Shown piece by piece: positions 1-5,007 of a DNA stretch of 5,391 bases. How positions within the stretch are numbered: position 1 is the stretch's first letter; each line of letters starts with the position of its first letter. The translations under genes were made by a program, and so were the position numbers. Under the pieces are notes generated by a model. It did not search any database. It saw nothing but the letters and a program-made list of their open reading frames with translations, and was not told where the DNA came from. The stretch is from an uncultured Xanthobacteraceae bacterium (GTDB taxonomy: Bacteria > Pseudomonadota > Alphaproteobacteria > Rhizobiales > Xanthobacteraceae). Location of the stretch: NCBI GenBank assembly GCA_955652195.1, contig CATPBC010000399.1:1-5391 (forward strand). Direction: 5' to 3'.

Positions 1-219
1 CTGCGCAACGAGAAAATCAATTACAAAGTGCGCGAGCACTCGCTGGCAAAAATTCCGGCGCTTCTTGTCGTCGGCAAAAAGGAAGCCGCCGAGCGCACCG
101 TTTCGATCCGGCGGCTCGGTAGCGATAGCCAGCACGTGATGGGACTGGATGTCGCGCTCGCCGCGCTGGCGCAAGAAGCGGTGCCGCCCGACGTCGCGCG
201 GATCAAGAAGGCCGCCTAA
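1..219 (+). CDS. thrS: Threonyl-tRNA synthetase, C-terminal end (5' part outside window)
   Basis: This is the last 72 codons of threonyl-tRNA synthetase, the class II enzyme that charges tRNA-Thr in the cytoplasm. The reading frame is open from base 1 and ends at TAA 217-219. The visible part is the end of the anticodon-binding (HGTP_anticodon) domain. It opens with [19 protein letters not shown], which matches the well-known LRNEKI-x-[FY]-K-[IV]-REH-[ST]-L segment of bacterial ThrS. This is followed by the hydrophobic strand ALLVVGKKE, then the VSIRRLGSD turn and a final helix. The catalytic core lies upstream, outside the window. Nothing in the visible part is broken. The gene converges on the next gene with a gap of only 37 bp, and no convincing intrinsic terminator is seen there. 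The identification rests on sequence recognition and is firm. Confidence 0.95.
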   Translation: MRNEKINYKVREHSLAKIPALLVVGKKEAAERTVSIRRLGSDSQHVMGLDVALAALAQEAVPPDVARIKKAA

Positions 220-256
220 GCCCCCTGCCCTCTATGAAGGTAATCTGGCAGACAAT

Positions 257-1312
257 TCAGCGCGTCAGCACTTCGACTTCGCGATCGACGCCGGTGATGA
301 CCTTGAAGTCGCGCTGATAGGTTCTGCCCTCGTTGCGCGCGATGATGTGATAATCGCCTTCGGCCAGCACCAGGCGGGGAAAGGCGCCGATCGATTCTTT
401 GATCACGTCGCCGCCGGGCGTCGAAACCGTCCATTGCGTATTGGCAAGCGCCTCACCGCTGGGATTATTGACGAGCTTAAGCGTGATGATGGCGGCGCGA
501 TGCGTCACCACGATATCGGTCAGCTTGCCCGGATCGATATGCACATCGGAGCGGACGACGGAATTGCCGTCGCCGTAATTCGAGACGATGTAATAGGTGC
601 CTTCAGGAAGCAGCACCACGTCCCCGGTCTGCACATTCTGCGCGATCGGCCGACGCTCGCTCGCATTGAACTGGCTGCCGGTAAAAATCTCAAACGTTAT
701 CTGGCCGAGCGGGATGCGCACGTCGCCGACACGGCCTTCGAGCCGGATGCCGCCGGCCGGAATATCGAAAACCTCGCGCACCGTGTCGGCGCGCAATTGG
801 ATGGTCTTGGCGGCGCTGGCGAGCCCGAGGCTTGCATGCACGACGTAATTGCCCGGCGGCAGCATAAATGTCGGCGCCGCGCCGCGATCTTCCTTGATAA
901 GCCGGAAATTGCCGGGCGCGTCGGGTTTTGCCGCATAGACGCGCCAGATAAGCCCGGCGCTGATCGGCGCCGCGTTTTGGCCGTAACGGGCGGCGACCGC
1001 GAGTAAAACCTGACCGGCCGGAACGGCAGGTGCCGCTTGCGCGAGCGGCGGCGCCGCAGGTGGCGCGGGCGGCGCAGGCGGCGTCGGCGCAACAATCGTC
1101 GCGCCGGGCGATCCGGTCGCGGGCCCTGCCGCCGGCGCCGTAACCGATTGGGGCGCGACAAGACTGTGCACCTGCGCCGGCGATGACGTCGGCAGCAAAA
1201 ATAGCGCCATGAAAAATAGCGCCATGGCAGCCAGATTTGCTGCCACGTGTGCTGCAATGGCCCCGCGCCACAACCCGCTCAACGCCCGCCCGCCCAATTC
1301 CCGCCCAACCAT
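257..1312 (-). CDS. Exported protein of unknown function with three beta-rich repeats
   Basis: This encodes 351 residues, and I do not recognise a named family. Residues 1-47 look like a signal peptide with a long n-region and a hydrophobic core (about 23-41, LAAMALFFMALFLL); a likely cleavage is after SSPA (46). The core could instead be a membrane anchor. Residues 51-100 are a Pro/Ala-rich linker with PPAPPAPP-type runs. From about residue 118 there are three related units of about 70-80 residues. Each has a strand, a turn with [LP]-x-G-x-Y (PPGNY 152-156, PEGTY 236-240, AEGDY 318-322), then a strand ending in a V/I-rich segment. This pattern resembles transthyretin- or carboxypeptidase-regulatory-like beta-sandwiches (inference). 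No catalytic motif is visible. ATG 1312 is chosen because it gives the complete signal sequence; its Shine-Dalgarno (GAGAAA) is weak. It is convergent with thrS and divergent from the patatin gene. Confidence 0.85.
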   Translation of the reverse strand: MVGRELGGRALSGLWRGAIAAHVAANLAAMALFFMALFLLPTSSPAQVHSLVAPQSVTAPAAGPATGSPGATIVAPTPPAPPAPPAAPPLAQAAPAVPAGQVLLAVAARYGQNAAPISAGLIWRVYAAKPDAPGNFRLIKEDRGAAPTFMLPPGNYVVHASLGLASAAKTIQLRADTVREVFDIPAGGIRLEGRVGDVRIPLGQITFEIFTGSQFNASERRPIAQNVQTGDVVLLPEGTYYIVSNYGDGNSVVRSDVHIDPGKLTDIVVTHRAAIITLKLVNNPSGEALANTQWTVSTPGGDVIKESIGAFPRLVLAEGDYHIIARNEGRTYQRDFKVITGVDREVEVLTR

Positions 1313-1426
1313 TGGATTTTTCTCAGTCGCAATCGCGGCAATTTCAAGCCGGCTGCCTAACGCCAGGCATCGGCTATGGTGTGACCTCTGGCCAAGTTGC
1401 GGCCTCGTTCACCATATGTTGGGTAG

Positions 1427-1449
1427 ATTGCGGCAGGATACTCCGCAAT
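1427..1449. promoter_or_regulatory. Perfect inverted repeat upstream of the patatin gene
   Basis: ATTGCGG (1427-1433) and CCGCAAT (1443-1449) are a perfect 7-bp inverted repeat separated by 9 bases. It ends 31 bases before the GTG start of the patatin gene, in the intergenic region shared with the divergent exported-protein gene. It could be a binding site for a dimeric regulator or a hairpin in the mRNA leader. No matching regulator gene is present, and no clear sigma-70 promoter could be placed around it. Confidence 0.3.
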
Positions 1450-1480
1450 TGATCAGGATCGGCCGAGCGGCGAGGATTGT

Positions 1481-2470
1481 GTGACTAGCGTCGATATTCC
1501 AAACAAAACCGTTGATGCCGGCCACGTCGGCGTCAAAAGCGGCGGACCCTCGATCGGGCTTGTGCTCGGCAGCGGCGCGGCGCGGGGATTCGCGCATATC
1601 GGCGTGATGCGCGCTTTGCAGGCGCACGGAATAAAGCCCGACATCATCGTTGGCACCTCGATGGGCGCGCTGGTCGGCGGCTGTTACGGGACCGATCAGC
1701 TTGACACGCTGGAAGACTGGGCGCGCTCGCTGACCATGCGGCGCATTATCGGCTATCTCGACGTGCGCATCGGCGGCTCCGGTCTCATTGGCGGTGGCCG
1801 GCTCGCCAATCGGCTGCAGGAGTCGATCGGCGAGGCGATGATCGAGGACTTGCCGATCCGCTTCGCCGCAATCGCGACCGAGATCGGGACCGGACACGAA
1901 GTGTGGCTGACGCGCGGCTCGCTATCGCTCGCCGTTCGCGCCTCCTACGCCTTGCCGGGTATTTTTTCGCCAGTGTATCTCGGCGGCCGCTGGCTGGTTG
2001 ACGGCGCTCTGGTCAATCCGGTTCCGGTTTCTGCGGCGCGCGCGCTGGGCGCCCGCGTGGTCATCGCCGTCAATATGGACGCCGACCGCTTTGGCCGCGG
2101 CACCACGATTGCGAGCCACGGCTCGGCCTTGGACGACGCTCCACCGGTTCCGGTGGTCGAGCACGCGCGCAACGGCTTCGCGCGGCTGCGCGGCATATTC
2201 AGCGCCGAGCGCGCGCTCAAGCGGCAGATCATCTCGGGCGACAGCCGGCCAAGTTTTTCCACGGTTATGGTGGAATCGTTCAACATCATGCAGGACCGTC
2301 TTACCCGCATGCGGCTTGCCGGCGATCCGCCAGACGTCCATATCACCCCGCGCATCGGCCACATCGGCTGGCTCGATTTTCATCGCGCCGCGGAATCCAT
2401 TGCGGTCGGCCGGGCCGCAACGGAAAAGGCGATCGACTCGATCACCGAATCCATCGCCGACCTAAGCTGA
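1481..2470 (+). CDS. Patatin-like phospholipase family protein (RssA/NTE type)
   Basis: A 329-residue patatin-fold serine hydrolase, expected to cleave acyl ester bonds of phospholipids or related lipids using a Ser-Asp dyad. The oxyanion-hole glycine motif G-x-G-x-x-R-G is at residues 30-36 (GSGAARG). The nucleophile elbow is GTSMG at 58-62 with catalytic Ser60, and the catalytic Asp is in the DG motif at 174-175 (WLVDG, followed by NPVPV). All key residues are present. About 130 residues follow the DG motif, including a region with paired basic and acidic residues (EHARNGFARLRGIFSAERAL). This fits bacterial stand-alone patatins of the RssA group, roughly 300-350 residues. There is no signal peptide, so it is cytoplasmic or peripheral to the inner membrane. 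The GTG start is supported by GAGG at 1472-1475, five bases upstream. The natural substrate cannot be told from sequence. It converges on the leftward small-gene cluster. Confidence 0.93.
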   Translation: MTSVDIPNKTVDAGHVGVKSGGPSIGLVLGSGAARGFAHIGVMRALQAHGIKPDIIVGTSMGALVGGCYGTDQLDTLEDWARSLTMRRIIGYLDVRIGGSGLIGGGRLANRLQESIGEAMIEDLPIRFAAIATEIGTGHEVWLTRGSLSLAVRASYALPGIFSPVYLGGRWLVDGALVNPVPVSAARALGARVVIAVNMDADRFGRGTTIASHGSALDDAPPVPVVEHARNGFARLRGIFSAERALKRQIISGDSRPSFSTVMVESFNIMQDRLTRMRLAGDPPDVHITPRIGHIGWLDFHRAAESIAVGRAATEKAIDSITESIADLS

Positions 2471-2487
2471 TCGCGGGTGATTTGATC

Positions 2488-2547
2488 CTACTGCGACGGC
2501 GAAGTTCGCGCGCAAGCGGTCTGACAGGAAATTTGCTGGGTCGTGCA
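2488..2547 (-). pseudogene. Remnant of a duplicated cysteine-rich gene (last 19 codons plus stop)
   Basis: Read leftwards, this stretch encodes CTTQQISCQTACARTSPSQ and a TAG stop. It aligns without gaps to the C-terminus of the cysteine-rich protein at 2706-3023 (CTNQQLQCQIICARSSPSR, stop TAA). By hand count 12 of 19 residues and about 42 of 60 bases are identical, and the three cysteines of this part keep their spacing. Upstream of 2547 the similarity fades: the position of the preceding cysteine is an Asp codon (DLLNC against CLASC), and no signal peptide or start with a ribosome-binding site is present. The frame does stay open further upstream, through the terminator hairpin at 2655-2676 and antisense-free into the neighbouring gene, but in a different frame from that gene. 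I infer a decayed tandem duplicate rather than a working gene. A chance resemblance is unlikely but not formally excluded. Confidence 0.5.
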
Positions 2548-2654
2548 GTTGAGCAGATCGGCGTGAAGGAAATCGAGCGAAAAGAAGATTTTGGCCGAAC
2601 AGGACGCCGAAAAAAAGATTCGGGAAAGACGACCTACAAGGTGATTTAACAAAG

Positions 2655-2676
2655 AGGCCGCCAACTGAGGCGGCCT
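2655..2676 (-). terminator. Intrinsic terminator of the cysteine-rich gene
   Basis: AGGCCGCC (2655-2662) and GGCGGCCT (2669-2676) form a perfect 8-bp GC-rich stem with a 6-base loop. Read leftwards, the stem begins 29 bases after the stop codon at 2706 and is followed by CTTTGTT, a modest T-tract. Read rightwards there is no T-tract, so it most likely serves the leftward gene. Confidence 0.6.
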
Positions 2677-2705
2677 AGCATGGGGGCGGAAAATAGCCGA
2701 CATCG

Positions 2706-3023
2706 TTACCGCGACGGCGACGAGCGTGCACAAATTATCTGACACTGTAGTTGCTGGTTTGTGCAACTCGCGAGGCATGTCTGATTCGGATTGGCATTGG
2801 CACCGAGAATCGTGCCGGATGGACTGAATTGTTGCTGCGTGCCGATCGTTAAGCACGAGGACTGGCAATTTGCGTACTGACCGTTGCAGGTCATCATGCA
2901 AGTCGTCGTGACCGAGCTTTGCGCCAGCCTGATTTTTCCTTGGGCAGATGCGCTAACCGCAAATCCAGCGATCGCCAATGCAACGGTGCACAAGATCACG
3001 CTGGCAATGCCGCGCGGCTGCAT
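2706..3023 (-). CDS. Small exported protein with two C-x3-C-x6-C-x3-C modules
   Basis: The product has 105 residues and I recognise no named family. A typical signal peptide covers residues 1-27 (MQPRG, hydrophobic ILCTVALAIAGFAV, then SASA before QGK), so the mature protein of about 78 residues is periplasmic or secreted. The mature part has eight cysteines in two identical modules: C42-x3-C46-x6-C53-x3-C57 and C83-x3-C87-x6-C94-x3-C98. A Gln/Asn/Gly/Ser-rich linker of 25 residues separates them. The spacing suggests two helical hairpins, each closed by two disulfides (inference); metal binding is another option. ATG 3023 is chosen over a longer frame starting at 3113, because AAGGGAG (3030-3036) lies six bases upstream and the signal peptide begins exactly there. 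It is followed by a terminator and lies 112 bp downstream of the CBS gene on the same strand. Confidence 0.82.
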   Translation of the reverse strand: MQPRGIASVILCTVALAIAGFAVSASAQGKIRLAQSSVTTTCMMTCNGQYANCQSSCLTIGTQQQFSPSGTILGANANPNQTCLASCTNQQLQCQIICARSSPSR

Positions 3024-3029
3024 GATGCT

Positions 3030-3036
3030 CTCCCTT
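3030..3036 (-). promoter_or_regulatory. Ribosome-binding site that fixes the start of the cysteine-rich gene
   Basis: Read leftwards the site is AAGGGAG, six bases before ATG 3023. It is a strong Shine-Dalgarno and rules in favour of this start over the upstream in-frame ATG at 3113, which would put about 30 Arg-rich residues before the signal peptide. Confidence 0.7.
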
Positions 3037-3047
3037 ATGTCGGGACA

Positions 3048-3053
3048 ATCATA
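3048..3053 (-). promoter_or_regulatory. Candidate -10 element for the cysteine-rich gene
   Basis: Read leftwards the hexamer is TATGAT, which differs from TATAAT at one position and lies 24 bases before ATG 3023. The hexamer 17 bases further upstream (3071-3076, TTCCCC) is only a poor -35. If real, it gives a short leader of about 18-20 bases and an independent transcript for this gene. The support is one hexamer in a GC-rich context, so it is tentative. Confidence 0.25.
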
Positions 3054-3135
3054 GCGGTCCGCCGCTACGCGGGGAATGCGCCGCCGCGCGCCGGCGACAC
3101 CACCCTTCGCCACTGACTAGCCAAGCTCTGACCCG

Positions 3136-3567
3136 CTAAGCGGTGAGGATATAATCGCGCATTGCCGCTGAATCGCGCTCCATCTCGTGGAGGCGATGCT
3201 TGACCACGTCGCCGATCGACACGATCCCAACCAGGCGGCCTTGATCGACCACCGGAAGGTGGCGGAATTTTCCCTCCGTCATCCGCTCCATGAGGCTGGC
3301 GATAGACTCGCTCTCAGTGCAGGTCGAGACCTTGCGCGTCATCGAGACGCTTACCGGTTCGTCGAGCGCCGCAGCGCCGCGTTCGGCCATGGCGCGGACG
3401 ATGTCGCGCTCCGAAAGAATACCGACGATGCGATGATCGGCGCCGAGAACGAGCACCGCACCGATGCGCTTTTCTGCCAGCAGCGCCACGGCAGATTTCA
3501 AGGTCACGCTAGGTTCCGTGGTGGCAACCTCACGGCCCTTGGCCGCGAGAATGATACTAACGGTCAT
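3136..3567 (-). CDS. Two-CBS-domain protein
   Basis: A 143-residue cytoplasmic protein made almost entirely of two CBS domains. CBS1 covers about residues 8-62 and ends in VGILSERDIVRAM. CBS2 covers about 74-129, with the signature RHLPVVDQGRLVGIVSIGDVVK at 102-123. A CBS pair folds as one Bateman module that commonly binds adenosine nucleotides such as AMP, ATP or SAM. No enzymatic or DNA-binding domain is fused to it. Stand-alone CBS-pair proteins of this size are common in alphaproteobacteria, and their partners are usually unknown. The start at ATG 3567 is well supported: AGGGAGGG (3572-3579, read leftwards) ends four bases before it. The gene lies 161 bp downstream of the rhomboid gene on the same strand. 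A possible stress-sigma promoter lies in that gap, suggesting its own transcription. Confidence 0.93.
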   Translation of the reverse strand: MTVSIILAAKGREVATTEPSVTLKSAVALLAEKRIGAVLVLGADHRIVGILSERDIVRAMAERGAAALDEPVSVSMTRKVSTCTESESIASLMERMTEGKFRHLPVVDQGRLVGIVSIGDVVKHRLHEMERDSAAMRDYILTA

Positions 3568-3635
3568 CGGACCCTCCCTAGGCCTCGCTTTGCCGGCTAT
3601 TTGCGACGACCGGCGACCGCAAGACTAACGAGGCT

Positions 3636-3661
3636 AATGTTCCTGGGCTGTGTACGGTTCC
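3636..3661 (-). promoter_or_regulatory. Candidate EcfG-type general stress promoter for the CBS gene
   Basis: Read leftwards, GGAAC (3657-3661) is followed after 17 bases by CATT (3636-3639). The known alphaproteobacterial EcfG consensus is GGAAC, 16-17 bases, then CGTT, so this has a perfect -35 and one mismatch in the -10. It lies about 70 bp before ATG 3567. A second GGAAC at 3639-3643 has no matching -10. Short motifs of this kind occur by chance, hence the low confidence. Confidence 0.3.
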
Positions 3662-3728
3662 ACAAATTACCGGCCGGTGCACGCTGCGGCGCACCGAGTG
3701 CGTTGCCAAAATGCTTTCGAGATCGGAA

Positions 3729-4493
3729 TTAAATACTTGGCTCAGCGGAAGATTCCACCGACGGGCGCGCCGGGTCGAAAGCGGTGAATAAAATCAGGCC
3801 GGCAAAGAACCCTCCAACATGGGCTTGCCAGGCGATCTCCTGTCCCGCCTCCGCGCCGAAGGAGATTGTGCCGAACCCGAACAGCGCATTTAGGCCAATC
3901 CAAGTCGCGAGAAAGAGCAAGAAGCGCCGGTCTCGAAGCGTCGCGCCGAGCGGCTGGGCTGGCAGGCGATGCAGACTACCGGGATCGCGGAAAAAGCCGA
4001 GCCGCCCTTCCCGCTGAAAGATAAAGCGCATCGAGCCCGCCATGGCGCCTGAAATCGCCGCGGATGCGCCGATCATCGGCTCAACTGCGCCGAGATGGCT
4101 GACCAGGTGCGCCATCGCCCCAATCGCCGCCGTCGTCAGCATGAATAGAACATAGCGCCAGACGCCGAACCGGCGCGCCAGCGCACTGCCAAACGGGATC
4201 AGCCAAGCCAGATTGAGCCCCAAATGGGTCAAGTCGGCGTGGATGAAGGCATAGCTGAAAAAGGTCCACAGGTCGGCGGCAAAACCGCCCGGAAGGGCTC
4301 CACCCAGGACGGCTTCGCCGCCATAGCGCGCCGGAATAAAGCCGAAGGCCAGGACGAATTCCACGTCCTGCCGATCGCTTAGGAGCAAAACGCGCACGGC
4401 ATGGACGAGCACAAGCACGGCGACGGTCGCAACGACCGCCGCCGGAACGTTGAAGATCGGCTCTGCGGGATTGGGCTCGGACTGTTCGCTCAA
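3729..4493 (-). CDS. Rhomboid family intramembrane serine protease
   Basis: From the chosen start the protein has 254 residues and several membrane segments (about 17-38, 76-100, 112-135, 138-158, 190-210, 220-239). Rhomboids cut transmembrane substrates inside the lipid bilayer with a Ser-His dyad. The serine motif is GASAAISG (142-149) with catalytic Ser144. The catalytic His225 is in AHVGGFFAG. The oxyanion region H85-x4-H90-x3-N94 has the spacing of E. coli GlpG His145/His150/Asn154. The usual GxSG is GASA here. I start at TTG 4493, which has AGGTG (4499-4503) five bases upstream. A longer frame to ATG 4637 exists, but it would translate through a 12-bp terminator hairpin and short tandem repeats into Lys/Arg-rich sequence, so it is probably not coding. 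Natural substrates are unknown. It is the first gene of a leftward row with the CBS and cysteine-rich genes. Confidence 0.88.
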   Translation of the reverse strand: MSEQSEPNPAEPIFNVPAAVVATVAVLVLVHAVRVLLLSDRQDVEFVLAFGFIPARYGGEAVLGGALPGGFAADLWTFFSYAFIHADLTHLGLNLAWLIPFGSALARRFGVWRYVLFMLTTAAIGAMAHLVSHLGAVEPMIGASAAISGAMAGSMRFIFQREGRLGFFRDPGSLHRLPAQPLGATLRDRRFLLFLATWIGLNALFGFGTISFGAEAGQEIAWQAHVGGFFAGLILFTAFDPARPSVESSAEPSI

Positions 4494-4574
4494 GGTGACA
4501 CCTGACGGCCGAAATAGGCTGCTGCGCCGCCAGGAACAAGGGACCGCGCTCACAGGCGGCGCTTTTTTGAAAAC

Positions 4575-4602
4575 AAAAGGGAGGACCACTGTCCTCCCTT
4601 TT
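4575..4602. terminator. Strong, bidirectional-looking intrinsic terminator
   Basis: AAAAGGGAGGAC (4575-4586) and GTCCTCCCTTTT (4591-4602) pair perfectly over 12 bp with the 4-base loop CACT. Read leftwards the stem runs into CCCTTTTGTTTTC, a good T-tract. Read rightwards it ends in TTTTGC, which is weaker. It lies upstream of the rhomboid start, so a leftward transcript ending here must begin in the gene-free region to its right. No protein gene there accounts for it. Confidence 0.75.
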
Positions 4603-4606
4603 GCAG

Positions 4607-4624
4607 CTTTGCGGCCTTTGCGGC
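4607..4624. repeat. Short tandem repeat, 9-bp unit
   Basis: The unit CTTTGCGGC occurs twice in direct succession (4607-4615 and 4616-4624), preceded by the related CTTTTGCAG (4598-4606). In the other direction it reads GCCGCAAAG repeated. Intergenic GCGCAAAG-type repeats of this style are found dispersed in many bacterial genomes (general knowledge). Whether this one is dispersed cannot be told from one copy. Confidence 0.5.
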
Positions 4625-4726
4625 TTACCGCAATCAACGCAGAGTTCGTGTCTTCGCAAGACTCTTGGAAAGACCGTTGGCACGCCTCGGCGCGGTCACG
4701 CCCCTTCGCCTCCCCCTATTCGTGAC
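4618..4726 (-). ncRNA. Possible small RNA ending at the 4575-4602 terminator
   Basis: Read leftwards, three hairpins precede the terminator: GTCACG/CGTGAC with a 20-base purine-rich loop (4695-4726), GTCTT/AAGAC with a 3-base loop (4650-4662), and TTGCGG/CCGCAA with the loop TAAG (4618-4633). All stems are perfect. Together with the orphan leftward terminator they suggest a transcript of about 130-160 bases. It does not match tmRNA, RNase P RNA, SRP RNA or 6S RNA as I know them. No convincing promoter could be placed, so the 5' end is a guess. Read in the other direction the first loop contains CCTCCCCC, an anti-Shine-Dalgarno-like stretch, so the strand is uncertain. Confidence 0.25.
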
Positions 4727-4857
4727 GCCACCGTAGGCGGCGCGCCAACCGCCGCCAATCGCAACGTTCGATTAGGCTTAATGACCGTCAACGCTAATTG
4801 TGCGCCGAGGAGAATTCGTTTCAATCTGGAGCCTCTGCGCATCAAAAATTGGAAAAA

Positions 4858-4908
4858 AACTCGATCAGCGGCGATGAACCGCTGCGGGAGTTGAGCTTTT
4901 CTCCGCAG
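4858..4908 (+). promoter_or_regulatory. Overlapping alternative hairpins upstream of the peptidase gene
   Basis: One fold pairs AACTC (4858-4862) with GAGTT (4888-4892) and CAGCGG (4866-4871) with CCGCTG (4879-4884); it is soon followed by GCTTTTCT, like a terminator. A competing fold pairs CTGCGG (4882-4887) with CCGCAG (4903-4908), extended by AG/CT past one bulged G. Both use bases 4882-4884, so they exclude each other. This is the arrangement of an attenuator, but no ligand-binding core or leader peptide is recognised. Confidence 0.25.
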
Positions 4909-4977
4909 AGACTCGCGGCGTTTTAATTAAAATTGATTCGCTCAACTTAGCGGCGCCGCAAAAGCTTTGTGCGAACC

Positions 4978-5006
4978 GTGACCCCAAGAATAAGGGAAGG
5001 GGTCAC
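4978..5006 (+). promoter_or_regulatory. Inverted repeat covering the Shine-Dalgarno of the peptidase gene
   Basis: GTGACCCC (4978-4985) and GGGGTCAC (4999-5006) form a perfect 8-bp inverted repeat with a 13-base spacer. The right arm contains the GGGG of the AAGGGG Shine-Dalgarno (4997-5002) and ends one base before ATG 5008. In the mRNA this stem would hide the ribosome-binding site. A second purine stretch, AAGGGAA, sits in the loop and could serve as a weaker site. As DNA it could instead be an operator. Confidence 0.45.
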
Positions 5007-5007
5007 A

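Larger units (their letters stand above)
4494..5007. other. Gene-free 514-bp region between the rhomboid and peptidase genes
   Basis: No coding frame with a ribosome-binding site or recognisable product was found on either strand. The region holds, in order: the 5' leader of the rhomboid gene, a strong terminator hairpin (4575-4602), 9-bp tandem repeats (4607-4624), three further small hairpins (4618-4633, 4650-4662, 4695-4726), a compound hairpin (4858-4908), a 12-bp AT palindrome (4921-4932), a 10-bp GC palindrome (4950-4959), and a hairpin over the start of the peptidase gene (4978-5006). The structure is dense enough to suggest a small RNA or leader RNAs. Confidence 0.6.

Noticed and set aside
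225..251. CTGCC/GGCAG inverted repeat after thrS as a terminator
   Set aside because: It has a 5-bp stem, a 17-base loop and no T-tract, which is within chance expectation.
149..1006. Long rightward open frame of 285 codons opposite the exported repeat protein
   Set aside because: It starts inside thrS, has no ribosome-binding site and gives an Arg/Ala/Asp-rich product typical of the antisense of GC-rich genes. The leftward frame has a signal peptide and internal protein repeats.
1922..2383. Leftward frames opposite the patatin gene
   Set aside because: They are antisense to a gene with all catalytic motifs intact, and their products have low-complexity composition and no recognisable domain.
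2562..2649. Rightward Lys/Arg/Glu-rich short frame starting with GTG
   Set aside because: It has only about 28 codons, no good ribosome-binding site and a composition produced by a purine-rich strand. The leftward remnant is the better explanation for part of the area.
3675..3696. CGGTGC/GCACCG stem just after the rhomboid stop as a terminator
   Set aside because: The stem is only 6 bp with a 10-base loop and no T-run follows it on the leftward strand. It is too weak to call.
3187..3732. Rightward frame of 181 codons opposite the CBS gene
   Set aside because: It is antisense to a clear two-CBS protein, with a His/Arg-rich composition and no domain.
4778..4792. TTAA with CAAC seven bases later as a CtrA site
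   Set aside because: The second half does not match TTAA at the required N7 spacing.
4494..5007. CRISPR array, tRNA or known structural RNA in the gene-free region
   Set aside because: There are no regularly spaced repeats with unique spacers, no cloverleaf, and no resemblance to tmRNA, RNase P, SRP or 6S RNA.
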